Source: Galbibacter sp038433465
GTDB taxonomy: Bacteria; Bacteroidota; Bacteroidia; Flavobacteriales; Flavobacteriaceae
Assembly: GCF_038433465.1 (NCBI RefSeq)
Contig: NZ_JAESVF010000007.1
Span: 1-64,000, forward strand
DNA length: 64,000 nt
Reading direction: 5' to 3'
A model generated the notes under the pieces. It worked only from the letters and a program-made list of their open reading frames with translations, did no database searches and was not told the origin of the DNA. The position numbers and the translations under genes are program-made. Below are positions 34,979 to 43,733 of the stretch, piece after piece. Positions within the stretch are counted from its first letter, which is position 1. Every line of letters starts with the position of its first letter.

Positions 34979-36268
34979 TTATATCTTTTTAATATCAGAA
35001 AGTTTATTAATGTCTGAGCCAGAAGGTGACTCGTATATTTCAAGGTCAAAATGTGGAACAGCAGCAATAATGTGCTCAAAAATATCGGCCATAATACGTT
35101 CGTAATTCTCCCAACGTTTATCGCTTGAAAAAACATAAATTTCTAACGGAATTCCTTGCGCAGTAGGAGCGAGATGCCTTGTCATCATTAACATGTCTTT
35201 GTTGGTTGCCGAATGATTTTGAAGGTATAAATCGCAGTATTTTCTGAAAACTCCCAAATTGGTTTGGTTTCTCCCGTTTACAATATTTAACTCTTTGTCG
35301 TAGCCTTGCTCTTTGTTATATTTATTAATATCTCTTTGACGATGATCTAAATATTGTTGAATGGCTTGAATGCCACTATATTTTTCAATGTCTTCTTCAG
35401 TTAAAAACTTTACACTACCAGCTTTAATAAATATGGAACGCTTTATTCTTCTACCACCGCTTTCTTGCATGCCTCGCCAGTTTTTAAACGAATCAGAAAT
35501 AAGTGCGTATGTTGGAATGGTGGTTATTGTATAATCGAAATTTCTAACTTTTACGGTTGCGAGGTTGATTTCTACTACATCTCCATCAGCGCCGTATTTT
35601 TCCATCGTAATCCAGTCTCCAATTCTAACCATATCGTTGGCAGAAGTTTGGATGCTCGCTACAAATCCTAAAATGGTATCTCTAAAAATTAAGAGTAAAA
35701 TTGCCGAAGCCGCTCCTAAAGTGGTTAAGAATTTTAAAATGGAAAGTCCCGTAAGTTCCGAGAAAACAAATATTAACCCAAAAAACCATATAAAAATGAT
35801 AACCACTTGCGCATAACTGTCGAGTGGCTTATCGTAAAATCTATCGGTAGTTCGAAGGTAATTTTTGGTAGTTCTTACAATACTTCTCAAGATAAAAACT
35901 ACAAGTAAAATGAGGTAAATATCTGTTGCTTTGGTAAAAAAGTTTAACAAAGCGTGGAAATCAACAAAAATAAATGGGATTAAATTTTTGATGATGATAA
36001 ACGGGATAATGTGCGCAATGTATTTTGGAAAATTACTTTTTACCAAATAATCGTCAAAGGTGGTTTTGCTTTTGTTTGTAAAAGCTAAAAAGAATTTAAT
36101 TACGAAAGTTCTCAGTAGTAAATCTATTGCATACACTACTGCAGCAACCACGATTACATTTAAAATAAGGTTGAGTTTTTGAGCTGTTCCGATGGCATAA
36201 CCTTGCTCGAGGAGCCAATCGTGAAAATAGCAACTTATTTGAGATAAAAACTCTTGATTTTCTTCCAT
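34979..36268 (-). CDS. MscS-family mechanosensitive channel (YbdG-like)
   Basis: 429 residues from the ATG at 36268. The frame extends seven codons to a TTG at 36289, but that TTG falls inside a -7 promoter box, so the ATG is the start. About five membrane helices (about 20-180) precede the MscS pore helix and a beta domain (FRDTILGFVASIQTSANDMVRIGDWI, then a large soluble C-terminus). Long-tailed family members such as YbdG act in osmotic response. The protein relieves hypo-osmotic pressure. Convergent with the aldehyde dehydrogenase. Confidence 0.9.
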   Translation of the reverse strand: MEENQEFLSQISCYFHDWLLEQGYAIGTAQKLNLILNVIVVAAVVYAIDLLLRTFVIKFFLAFTNKSKTTFDDYLVKSNFPKYIAHIIPFIIIKNLIPFIFVDFHALLNFFTKATDIYLILLVVFILRSIVRTTKNYLRTTDRFYDKPLDSYAQVVIIFIWFFGLIFVFSELTGLSILKFLTTLGAASAILLLIFRDTILGFVASIQTSANDMVRIGDWITMEKYGADGDVVEINLATVKVRNFDYTITTIPTYALISDSFKNWRGMQESGGRRIKRSIFIKAGSVKFLTEEDIEKYSGIQAIQQYLDHRQRDINKYNKEQGYDKELNIVNGRNQTNLGVFRKYCDLYLQNHSATNKDMLMMTRHLAPTAQGIPLEIYVFSSDKRWENYERIMADIFEHIIAAVPHFDLEIYESPSGSDINKLSDIKKI

Positions 36269-36286
36269 AGAAATATTAATTCGGTG

Positions 36287-36294
36287 CAAAGTTA
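36287..36294 (-). promoter_or_regulatory. -7 box of the MscS-like gene
   Basis: Read on minus TAACTTTG, exact TAnnTTTG. It overlaps the alternative TTG start at 36287-36289 and so sets the start at 36268. Confidence 0.55.
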
Positions 36295-36376
36295 GAATAA
36301 ATTATAGAGTCACGATTTATTTAGAATTTTATTTTTTTCAATCCTTCAAAATCCTATTGTTTTGATAGTATACGAA

Positions 36377-36409
36377 AAAAAATCCTGTTTGGATGAAACA
36401 GGATTTTTT
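36377..36409 (-). terminator. Intrinsic terminator after the sigma factor gene
   Basis: Arms 36377-36390 and 36396-36409 form a 14-bp perfect stem around a five-base loop, with A and T runs on both sides. It lies 56 bases beyond the sigma factor stop on minus. Confidence 0.85.
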
Positions 36410-36464
36410 ATGAATAAACTCTATGTATTCTAAGAAGCTTTGTGAGTTACTCCTAAGTAGTTGA

Positions 36465-37328
36465 CTAACCTAAGTACATTTTTAATATTTTACTACGAGA
36501 GTTGTGGCGTAGCCTACGAATTCCTTTTTCTCGAATTTGACGAACACGCTCTCGTGTTAAGTCGAAAACATCACCAATTTCTTCAAGTGTCATAGGTTGT
36601 TGGTCGCCTATTCCGTAGTTCAATCTAATTACATCTGCCTCACGTGTTGTAAGTGTTTCTAAAGCTCTGTTAATTTCTATATTTAAAGAATCGTGTAACA
36701 AATCTTTGTCTGGATTTGGCGATTCTCCCGAGCGTACAACATCGTATAAATTAGAAGTTTCCCCTTCTTTCAAAGGCGCATCCATAGATACATGCCTACC
36801 AGAGTTTCGCATCGACTGTTTTACATCTTTAACCGTCATGTCGAGCTCTTTGGCAATTTCTTCTGCGGAAGGAGCTCTTTCGTGCTCTTGTTCTAAAAAG
36901 GAATATGCTTTATTGATTTTATTGATAGACCCAATTTTATTGAGCGGTAAACGTACAATTCTAGATTGTTCTGCCAAGGCTTGTAAAATAGATTGGCGGA
37001 TCCACCAAACTGCATACGATATAAACTTAAAACCACGAGTTTCGTCAAATCGTTTAGCAGCTTTTACAAGTCCTAAATTTCCTTCGTTAATTAAATCTGG
37101 AAGTTTTAACCCTTGATTTTGGTATTGTTTGGCTACAGAAACTACAAAGCGCAAATTAGCTTTTGTCAACTTTTCTAAAGCAATTTGGTCTCCTTCTCTA
37201 ATACGTTGTGCTAGTTCTACTTCTTCATCGGCAGTAATCATATCAATTTTACTGATATCTTGTAGGTATTTGTCTAGCGATTTGGATTCTCGGTTGGTTA
37301 CCTGCTTTATAATTTTAAGTTGTCTCAT
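36465..37328 (-). CDS. rpoD: Primary sigma factor RpoD/SigA
   Basis: 287 residues, the compact primary sigma factor of Bacteroidota, lacking a long region 1.1. Region 2 runs from about 50 to 125 (NLRFVVSVAKQYQNQGLKLPDLINEGNLGLVKAAKRFD, FISYAVWWIRQSILQA), region 3 to about 195, and region 4.2 helix-turn-helix is MTLEEIGDVFDLTRERVRQIREKGIRRLRH at about 245-275. It directs recognition of the TTTG/TAnnTTTG promoters of this phylum. Its own -7 box lies about 60 bases before the ATG. Confidence 0.97.
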   Translation of the reverse strand: MRQLKIIKQVTNRESKSLDKYLQDISKIDMITADEEVELAQRIREGDQIALEKLTKANLRFVVSVAKQYQNQGLKLPDLINEGNLGLVKAAKRFDETRGFKFISYAVWWIRQSILQALAEQSRIVRLPLNKIGSINKINKAYSFLEQEHERAPSAEEIAKELDMTVKDVKQSMRNSGRHVSMDAPLKEGETSNLYDVVRSGESPNPDKDLLHDSLNIEINRALETLTTREADVIRLNYGIGDQQPMTLEEIGDVFDLTRERVRQIREKGIRRLRHNSRSKILKMYLG

Positions 37329-37388
37329 ATATATTTTCCTGTATTTTGATAATAACCTAGCATTAGTACGATTTTTTTTTCAGAAAAA

Positions 37389-37396
37389 CAAATATA
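37389..37396 (-). promoter_or_regulatory. -7 box of the sigma factor gene
   Basis: Read on minus TATATTTG, exact TAnnTTTG, 61 bases before the ATG at 37328. The sigma factor may therefore use the promoter class it recognises. Confidence 0.55.
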
Positions 37397-37498
37397 AATA
37401 CTTATTAATGTGTTTTATATCAATAAATTAGCATAATTTTAAGAGTTGTAGTGTATTTTCTCACGAGAAGCACCCGATTTTTAATATTTTTCAGCAAA

Positions 37499-37530
37499 AA
37501 AAAATGCCCAAGAAAATCTTGAGCATTTTT
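37499..37530 (-). terminator. Intrinsic terminator after the FKBP gene
   Basis: A stem of AAAAATGC and AAGA with one bulge pairing to its right arm, followed on minus by a run of T. It lies 21 bases past the FKBP stop. Confidence 0.8.
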
Positions 37531-37550
37531 AGGTTATATTTTATTTGTGA

Positions 37551-37979
37551 TTAATTGATGGCAATTACCTCAACATCAAAAATTAAGTCTTTTCCAGCCA
37601 ATGGGTGGTTTGCATCAACAACAATCGATTCTTCTTTTACTTCAGCAACAACCAATTGAATATCTCTTCCGTCTGGTGTACGAGACACAAGTCCCATTCC
37701 TTTTTCTGGTTTGATATCTTGTGGAAGTTCGCTTTTAGGAATTTCTTGTAGTAATTCTTGTCTTACTTCTCCGTATGCTTCCGCAGAAGGAATATTAATA
37801 GTCTTCTTTTCGTTAACCGACATGTTTAAAATTCCGTTTTCAAAACCAGGAATAAGTTGTCCTTGTCCTAAAGTAAACTCTAGCGGTTCTCTTTCTAACG
37901 AACTATCAAAAACTTGTCCGTCGGTTAGTTTTCCTGTGTAATGAACTTTAACTGTGTCGTTTTCCTTTACTTGACTCAT
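37551..37979 (-). CDS. FKBP-type peptidyl-prolyl isomerase (SlyD-like)
   Basis: 142 residues. An FKBP domain (about 5-70 and 120-142) with an inserted IF chaperone flap (about 70-120), the layout of SlyD-like isomerases. There is no signal peptide, so it acts in the cytoplasm. The C-terminal histidine-rich metal tail of E. coli SlyD is absent. It accelerates proline isomerisation and can act as a folding helper. Single gene with its own terminator. Confidence 0.92.
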   Translation of the reverse strand: MSQVKENDTVKVHYTGKLTDGQVFDSSLEREPLEFTLGQGQLIPGFENGILNMSVNEKKTINIPSAEAYGEVRQELLQEIPKSELPQDIKPEKGMGLVSRTPDGRDIQLVVAEVKEESIVVDANHPLAGKDLIFDVEVIAIN

Positions 37980-38189
37980 ATAAAAATTTTAATTGCGTTT
38001 GTAGATTTTACAAACTTTAGTTTTTAGTTAAGCCACGAAACTACAGCTATTTAACCAAAACACCATAGCTTTTATGTTAATGTATCTATAAAAGGCTGTT
38101 GTACAGGGTTTTTTGTTTTAAAATGAAGTTTGGTTTGTTAATCTTGTGTTTATCTAGCGCTAAAATTTCGAATTAACCATAAAACTAGC

Positions 38190-38197
38190 TAAATTTG
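38190..38197 (+). promoter_or_regulatory. -7 box of the DEAH helicase gene
   Basis: TAAATTTG, exact TAnnTTTG. It predicts a transcript start near 38202 and an unusually long leader of about 127 bases before the ATG at 38329. Two possible hairpins lie in the leader: around 38205-38230 (TTCCT/AGGAA) and 38285-38307 (ACCTCT pairing with AGAGGGT). Confidence 0.55.
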
Positions 38198-38328
38198 CAC
38201 GTTTAACCATTTCCTCACCAAAGGAAGGTAAAAAAGCGTCCAAATTGATAATTGAGATGCTATATAATAAAATTACAAACCTATACCTCTTTAAAGAATT
38301 AGAGGGTGTAAAACGATAAAAAAACAAT

Positions 38329-39837
38329 ATGCTTGCGATTGAAGAAGAAGATAAAAAAGAGCTCTACGATTATCAAAAAGGGGCTATAGACCAAATTTTT
38401 GATCGTATAGAGAATCAACCTGTAAATTATCATTTACTGTATCAGCTTCCTACGGGAGGAGGGAAGACAGTAATTTTTTCTGAAATAGTACGTCGCTATA
38501 TTCAGGAATACAATAAAAAAGTAGTTGTCCTTACCCATAGAATTGAGTTGAGTAAACAAACTTCTAAAATGCTTAGAGGTTTTAATGTTAAAAACAAAGT
38601 CATAAACAGTAAGGTAAAAGATTTGCCAGACCAAGCAGAATATATGTGTTTTGTTGCGATGGTAGAAACCCTTAAAAATAGACTAAACGACAACAAGCTA
38701 GAGATAGACGATATCGGTTTGGTTATTATTGATGAGGCGCATTACAACTCTTTTAGAAAATTACTTTCATACTTTAAAAATAGCTTTATTCTTGGGGTTA
38801 CTGCAACGCCTTTGAGTTCGAATATTAAACTTCCGATGAAGGATAATTATAATGAACTTATTATTGGGGAAGCTATTAAAACACTTATTGAAAAAGGATT
38901 TTTGGCAAAAGCCGAAACCTATTCTTACGATGTAGGTTTAGGAACCCTTAAAATTGGTATTAACGGAGATTATACCGTAAAATCGTCTGAAGCTTTGTAC
39001 TCTAATCTAGAGATGCAAGAAAAGCTTTTATTTGCCTACGAAGAAAAGTCTAAAGGAAAGAAAACCCTTATTTTTAATAATGGTATTAATACCTCTTGGT
39101 ATGTGTACGAAATGTTTAGAGAGGCAGGATATCCTGTGCGCCACCTCGACAATACACATAGTAATAAAGAGCGAAAAGAAATTTTAAAATGGTTTAAAAA
39201 TACACCAGATGCAATTTTGAGTTCGGTAAGTATTTTAACCACAGGTTTTGATGAGCCGTCGGTAGAAACTATTATTCTGAATAGAGCTACACGATCACTC
39301 ACTTTATATTTCCAGATGATTGGACGTGGGTCGAGGGTGTTGGCAAATAAAGATAAATTTACCGTAATCGATTTAGGAAACAACGTAGCTCGATTTGGTT
39401 TATGGAGCGAACCGGTAGATTGGCAACATATTTTTAGGTATCCAGATTTTTACCTAGAAAATATTAAAGATGACGAAGAGATAGAGAGTAATTTTGTTTA
39501 TGAAATGCCTGCTCAACTCCGTAAAAAGTTTGAAAAAACAAAAGACGTTTCTTTAAATATTGAAGAAATATATGATGAAACAATCAAAAGAGGATTGCGA
39601 TCTAAAGTTATTTTGGAGCGCTCGTTAAAGCAACATACAGAAATGTGTGTAGATAATAGTGAAGATGCTTACGAAGCAAGAATGTTGGCAATGGAACTCA
39701 AAGACGATATCGATAGCCGAATTAAACGATACTCATATTGTATCAGTAAGAGTACAAAAAATTACAGAGATTGGCTTGCGGAGGATTACTTTAGAAAACT
39801 CCGAATGAATATTGTAAAAGAATATCAATCTTCATAA
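38329..39837 (+). CDS. DEAD/DEAH-box helicase (SF2)
   Basis: 502 residues. Walker A GGGKT at 43-47 in QLPTGGGKTVIFSE, DEAH at 135-138, the SAT-like VTATPL about 20 residues later, and the second RecA domain with the arginine-finger motif QMIGRGSRV near 330. The C-terminal 130 residues are helical and not matched to a domain I recognise. Similar stand-alone helicases occur across Bacteroidota; substrate (DNA, RNA or branched) is unknown. It stands alone between the FKBP gene and convergent DUF7935, with a terminator after the stop. Confidence 0.88.
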   Translation: MLAIEEEDKKELYDYQKGAIDQIFDRIENQPVNYHLLYQLPTGGGKTVIFSEIVRRYIQEYNKKVVVLTHRIELSKQTSKMLRGFNVKNKVINSKVKDLPDQAEYMCFVAMVETLKNRLNDNKLEIDDIGLVIIDEAHYNSFRKLLSYFKNSFILGVTATPLSSNIKLPMKDNYNELIIGEAIKTLIEKGFLAKAETYSYDVGLGTLKIGINGDYTVKSSEALYSNLEMQEKLLFAYEEKSKGKKTLIFNNGINTSWYVYEMFREAGYPVRHLDNTHSNKERKEILKWFKNTPDAILSSVSILTTGFDEPSVETIILNRATRSLTLYFQMIGRGSRVLANKDKFTVIDLGNNVARFGLWSEPVDWQHIFRYPDFYLENIKDDEEIESNFVYEMPAQLRKKFEKTKDVSLNIEEIYDETIKRGLRSKVILERSLKQHTEMCVDNSEDAYEARMLAMELKDDIDSRIKRYSYCISKSTKNYRDWLAEDYFRKLRMNIVKEYQSS

Positions 39838-39841
39838 AAAT

Positions 39842-39880
39842 AAAAACAGCCTAAAAGATTTAATTTTTTAGGCTGTTTTT
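39842..39880 (+). terminator. Intrinsic terminator after the DEAH helicase
   Basis: Arms 39842-39856 and 39866-39880 pair over 15 bases (AAAAACAGCCTAAAA), followed by a T run. It lies a few bases past the stop codon and just before repeat R2 copy 2. Confidence 0.85.
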
Positions 39881-39885
39881 TTATT

Positions 39886-40055
39886 CTTTTTCTGAATATC
39901 CGTTATGTGTCATACTAATATTAAAATGTCAGGTCGAGCCTGCCTTTGTCGGCAGACAGGCGTAGTCGAGACCTTATTTAAAGCTTGTTAAGCCAAATAA
40001 CCTCTCGACTACGCTCGAGTTGACAGTACATTATGATTGATTGCGGATAATCATA
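39886..40055 (+). repeat. Dispersed repeat family R2, copy 2
   Basis: About 170 bases matching the copy at 27524 and, past 40032, also the copy at 55634. It holds a CCTGCC...GGCAG hairpin near 39949-39970 of the same type as the 19-bp insertion in repeat R1 copy 1. The AAGCTTGTTAAGCCAAATAAC and CTCGACTACGCTCGAG blocks are conserved. Lies between convergent genes. Confidence 0.8.
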
Positions 40056-40062
40056 TTCTTTT

Positions 40063-40581
40063 TTAACTGAATAGCTCTCGTATTTCCTTTTTAATATATC
40101 CAAGTGCAGCGCTCGAAGGCGGTTGCTTTTCAAGTAGGTTGTTTAAAACTTCTTCTCTTAATTTCTGAGCATTTTCCGTATTCATAGCAGCTTTTCTAAT
40201 AAGCTGAATAGTTGCGTTTTTGGAAGCTTTTATGACGTTCCAACATTCATCAGAAATATAAATTTGCTGTGCCAAATTATGGTCGAATTCACTTTCGATA
40301 ATGGCAATTAATTGCGATTCATAGACTTCTTTGTCGGCACTTTCTGGAGCTATTCTTATTAATAACTTCGAAGGGTTTATTCGCTCTAAAAACAACGCCA
40401 TACGTTCGTATGCTTGTAAGCGAATAGGAATTGTGTTTTTATCCATTTCTTTATGAAGTAAAAAACGTCTTCTACCTTCTTCATTTTTAGTATGAAGGTT
40501 AAAAAAATAAAAAGCAATACCACCTGTAACAAGAGCAGGGAGTATGTAAAATAAAAGTTGAATAATGTTAATTTCGTTCAT
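40063..40581 (-). CDS. DUF7935 membrane-anchored protein
   Basis: 172 residues. An N-terminal membrane helix (about 8-26, LLFYILPALVTGGIAFYFF) and a cytoplasmic part with an ARM-like helical pattern. This is the DUF7935 family of Bacteroidota (conserved KEMDKNTIPIRLQAYERMALFLERI), whose function is unknown. It follows the glutamate-synthase-family gene by 11 bases on minus, so the two are co-transcribed, which suggests a shared membrane location. Confidence 0.85.
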   Translation of the reverse strand: MNEINIIQLLFYILPALVTGGIAFYFFNLHTKNEEGRRRFLLHKEMDKNTIPIRLQAYERMALFLERINPSKLLIRIAPESADKEVYESQLIAIIESEFDHNLAQQIYISDECWNVIKASKNATIQLIRKAAMNTENAQKLREEVLNNLLEKQPPSSAALGYIKKEIRELFS

Positions 40582-40592
40582 GGGGGTTTTAA

Positions 40593-42197
40593 TTAATAGC
40601 GTACTACTTTGTTTTTAAATTTATCCATTGCTGTTTTAGTGGTATAATGACCTCCTAAATGTGGGCAATTTAATAAACTTTCTGTTCCTTCAAAAGGAAC
40701 AACTACTTTGTTGTAACCGTAAACATTTGCCAATGGTTGGGTTAAACTTTTATCGCCTAAATTTATATCTACATCTTCCATAGTAAGTTGCGACGGATGT
40801 TCGTATCCACAGGCATGTGTAATTTCAATCAATTCTTTTTTGAAATTTTTAAAATAATAACTTACTCTTTCTGCTTTGTCTTCAATATTTATCCCCGATT
40901 GTAACCATTTGTTTTGCGTAGCAACTCCTGTAGGGCAGGTGTTGTTATGGCAAACTTTTGCTTGAATACATCCGATACTCATCATGGCTTCTCTAGCTAC
41001 ATTTACCAAGTCGGCACCCATAGCAAAAGCCATTGCTGCTTTGGAAGGAAAACCGAGTTTACCACTTCCTATAAAAACAATTCTATCAGTAAGTTCTTCA
41101 TCTTTAAAAACGCGGTATAAATCGCTAAACGAATACACCCAAGGTAAAGACACATGGTCGGCAAAACTTGGAGGTGCAGCACCGGTTCCACCTTCACCGC
41201 CATCAACAGTAATAAAGTCTGGACCTTTGTTGGTTTTTTTCATAATGGCAGCCAATTCTTTCCATTGGTCAAGCTTTCCTATGGCAGCTTTTATTCCTAC
41301 CGGAAGCCCTGTTTCTTTTGCGATTTCTTCTAGAAAGTCTACCATTTCTTGTACGTTAGAAAAAGCAGAATGGTTTGGAGGAGAAAGTACGTCTTTCCCC
41401 ATTGGCACATGGCGTATTTCGGCAATTTCTTTTGTTATTTTTGATGCAGGAAGTACTCCACCTTTTCCTGGTTTAGCACCCTGAGAAAGCTTAATCTCAA
41501 TTGCTCTAACTTGAGGATATTCGTTTACGAGTGCTTTTAATTTTTCCATAGAGAAATTTCCGTCGTCATCACGAACACCAAAATAGCCTGTCCCGATATG
41601 AAATATTACATCGGCACCTTTTTTATGATAAGGAGAAAGTCCTCCTTCGCCAGTATTGTGGTATGCATGCGACAGATAGCAACCTTTGTTTAACGACTCG
41701 ATAGCGCGAGCAGAAAGCGAACCAAAACTCATTGCCGATACATTAATAATTGACGCAGGACGATATGGACGTTTACGCTTGTTATAGCCTCCCATAAGTT
41801 TGGCACAAGGTAAAAAATAAGGATCGCTAGCATTTGGATGATCACCTTTTACTTTGTAAGGCATCATGGCATTATTGATAAATACATAATGCGATTCGTG
41901 GATATCTCTATCGGTACCAAAACCTTCGTAGTTGTTTTGGTTTTTTGCTGAAGCATAAATCCAACCTCTTTCAATTCTGTTAAACGGAAGCTCTTCGCGG
42001 TTGTTGGCAACAATGTATTGACGGAGTTCTGGGCCAATACTTTCCAACATATAACGAATATGCCCAACAATTGGGAAGTTATGCGTAATAACATGTTTCT
42101 TATTAAAAAAGATATCTCTAATGGCAATAATTGCTAAAACGATGAGTATCCATACCCACCAACTAATGTTTTGTAAAAAATCTAAAATTGATTCCAT
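40593..42197 (-). CDS. FMN-binding glutamate synthase family protein
   Basis: 534 residues. A short N-terminal membrane helix (ISWWVWILIVLAIIAI, about 10-25), then the large alpha/beta barrel of the GltB FMN domain. FMN-site segments include ITVDGGEGGTGAAPPSF and the cysteine-rich CIQAKVCHNNTCPTGVATQ. It lacks the amidotransferase domain of full glutamate synthase, so it is a stand-alone oxidoreductase of unknown substrate; a 2-oxoglutarate-dependent glutamate synthase role is not shown. Transcribed after the M20 hydrolase gene with one base between them. Confidence 0.9.
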   Translation of the reverse strand: MESILDFLQNISWWVWILIVLAIIAIRDIFFNKKHVITHNFPIVGHIRYMLESIGPELRQYIVANNREELPFNRIERGWIYASAKNQNNYEGFGTDRDIHESHYVFINNAMMPYKVKGDHPNASDPYFLPCAKLMGGYNKRKRPYRPASIINVSAMSFGSLSARAIESLNKGCYLSHAYHNTGEGGLSPYHKKGADVIFHIGTGYFGVRDDDGNFSMEKLKALVNEYPQVRAIEIKLSQGAKPGKGGVLPASKITKEIAEIRHVPMGKDVLSPPNHSAFSNVQEMVDFLEEIAKETGLPVGIKAAIGKLDQWKELAAIMKKTNKGPDFITVDGGEGGTGAAPPSFADHVSLPWVYSFSDLYRVFKDEELTDRIVFIGSGKLGFPSKAAMAFAMGADLVNVAREAMMSIGCIQAKVCHNNTCPTGVATQNKWLQSGINIEDKAERVSYYFKNFKKELIEITHACGYEHPSQLTMEDVDINLGDKSLTQPLANVYGYNKVVVPFEGTESLLNCPHLGGHYTTKTAMDKFKNKVVRY

Positions 42198-42198
42198 T

Positions 42199-43473
42199 CT
42201 ATTGTGCTAAATAATCATTTACTATTTGAGTGAAGGCTTTAACGCCAAGTATGAGTCCGCTTTCATCAATATAAAAATCGGGGGTATGATGCGGCGCAAC
42301 TACGGTAGTGTTTATAGGTTTTCCGCCAAGGAAAAAATAAAACCCAGGTACTTTCTCTTGAAAGAACGAAAAGTCTTCGCCACCAGTTGTTGCTTTTACA
42401 AGTTCAACATGGTCTTTTCCTGCAGCCTTTTCGAGCGAAGGAAGCATTTGTGTAACCAACTCTTCATCGTTATAAGTTATAGATGTAAAGTTTTCAATTT
42501 CTATAGAAGCTTCTCCGCCGTATGCATTTGCAATGGCAGGAACCATTTCTTGCATTCGTTTTAAAATAAGCGTTCGCATGGCAGGGTCGAGGGTACGCAC
42601 GGTACCAATCATTTGAGCAGTTTCTGGAATGATATTAAATCGAACTCCACTAGTGATTTTTCCAACGGTAATTACAGCGGCTTCATCAACCAAAGGTGCT
42701 TCTCTACTAATAATAGTTTGTAGTCCGTCAACAATTTTTGCAGAAATTAAAATAGGATCAACGCCACTCCACGGTGCAGAACCGTGTGTTTGTTTCCCTT
42801 TTACATCGATTACAAAACGCTCTACGGCAGCCATGGTTCCGCCAGGCTTGTATCGAATAGTTCCTACAGGAGTTCCTGAGTTGATATGAAGTCCGAAAAT
42901 AGCATCCACTTTTGGATTTTCTAAAACCCCTTCTTTAATCATCAGTTTTGCACCGCCTTCTTCTCCTGGAGGTGGACCTTCTTCCGCTGGTTGGAATATA
43001 AATTTAACCGTGCCGGCAAAGTCATTGTGTTTGCTTAACACTTCGGCTACACCCATTAAAATTGCAATATGTGTGTCGTGTCCGCAGGCATGCATCACCC
43101 CAGTTTCTTCACCTAAAAAAGTAGTGGTAACAGTCGATTTAAAAGGTAAGTCGTTTCTTTCAGTTACTGGAAGTGCATCAATATCCGCTCTAAGTGCAAT
43201 TACTTTTCCGGGTTTTGTGCCTTCTAAAATTGCTACAACTCCAGTTTTAGCAACGCCAGTAGTGACTTTCATGCCAAGCGATTTAAGGTGTTTGGCTATT
43301 TTTTCTGAAGTATTAAACTCTCTGTTTGACAATTCTGGATGCTCATGGAAATCGCGTCGCCATTCAATAACTTTCGATTCGATATTTTGAATATCTGTAT
43401 CTATATCGCTTTGCGAAAAAGACAAATAGCCAATACACATACAGAGGCAAAGGGAGGTATAAGTTTTAATCAT
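42199..43473 (-). CDS. Secreted M20-family amidohydrolase
   Basis: 424 residues. A signal peptide (MIKTYTSLCLCMCIGYLSFSQ) sends it to the periplasm. The metal-binding pattern HACGHDTH is present, and the dimerisation domain sits in the middle (about 185-300). The family includes N-acyl-amino-acid and hippurate hydrolases and some peptidases; the DHHTPDFYIDE-like PHHTPDFYID segment near the C-terminus is typical. Its stop codon is one base before the glutamate-synthase-family gene, so the two are co-transcribed. Confidence 0.9.
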   Translation of the reverse strand: MIKTYTSLCLCMCIGYLSFSQSDIDTDIQNIESKVIEWRRDFHEHPELSNREFNTSEKIAKHLKSLGMKVTTGVAKTGVVAILEGTKPGKVIALRADIDALPVTERNDLPFKSTVTTTFLGEETGVMHACGHDTHIAILMGVAEVLSKHNDFAGTVKFIFQPAEEGPPPGEEGGAKLMIKEGVLENPKVDAIFGLHINSGTPVGTIRYKPGGTMAAVERFVIDVKGKQTHGSAPWSGVDPILISAKIVDGLQTIISREAPLVDEAAVITVGKITSGVRFNIIPETAQMIGTVRTLDPAMRTLILKRMQEMVPAIANAYGGEASIEIENFTSITYNDEELVTQMLPSLEKAAGKDHVELVKATTGGEDFSFFQEKVPGFYFFLGGKPINTTVVAPHHTPDFYIDESGLILGVKAFTQIVNDYLAQ

Positions 43474-43733
43474 ATGTTACAAGTGGTTAGTTTGCTTCAG
43501 TTGTCAAAAAATATAATTTTGACATAAGTGCTGTTTAGCGTTTTTTTTAAAATGATAGTAAATATACCTAATTTAATAGTTCTGTTTAAAAATTTTTGAT
43601 TGAATCGTCAAAATATTATTCGATAATATTTAACTTGTGCTTCTAAATAAATTGCATTATTTTGTGTATTTTGAATGCGATAAATCTACTTAATATTGTA
43701 GCTTACAATATCTTATAAAAACTAATAATTACA

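Noticed and set aside
38329..39837. Part of a restriction or phage-defence system
   Set aside because: The helicase stands alone with no nuclease, methyltransferase or other defence-type partner on either side.
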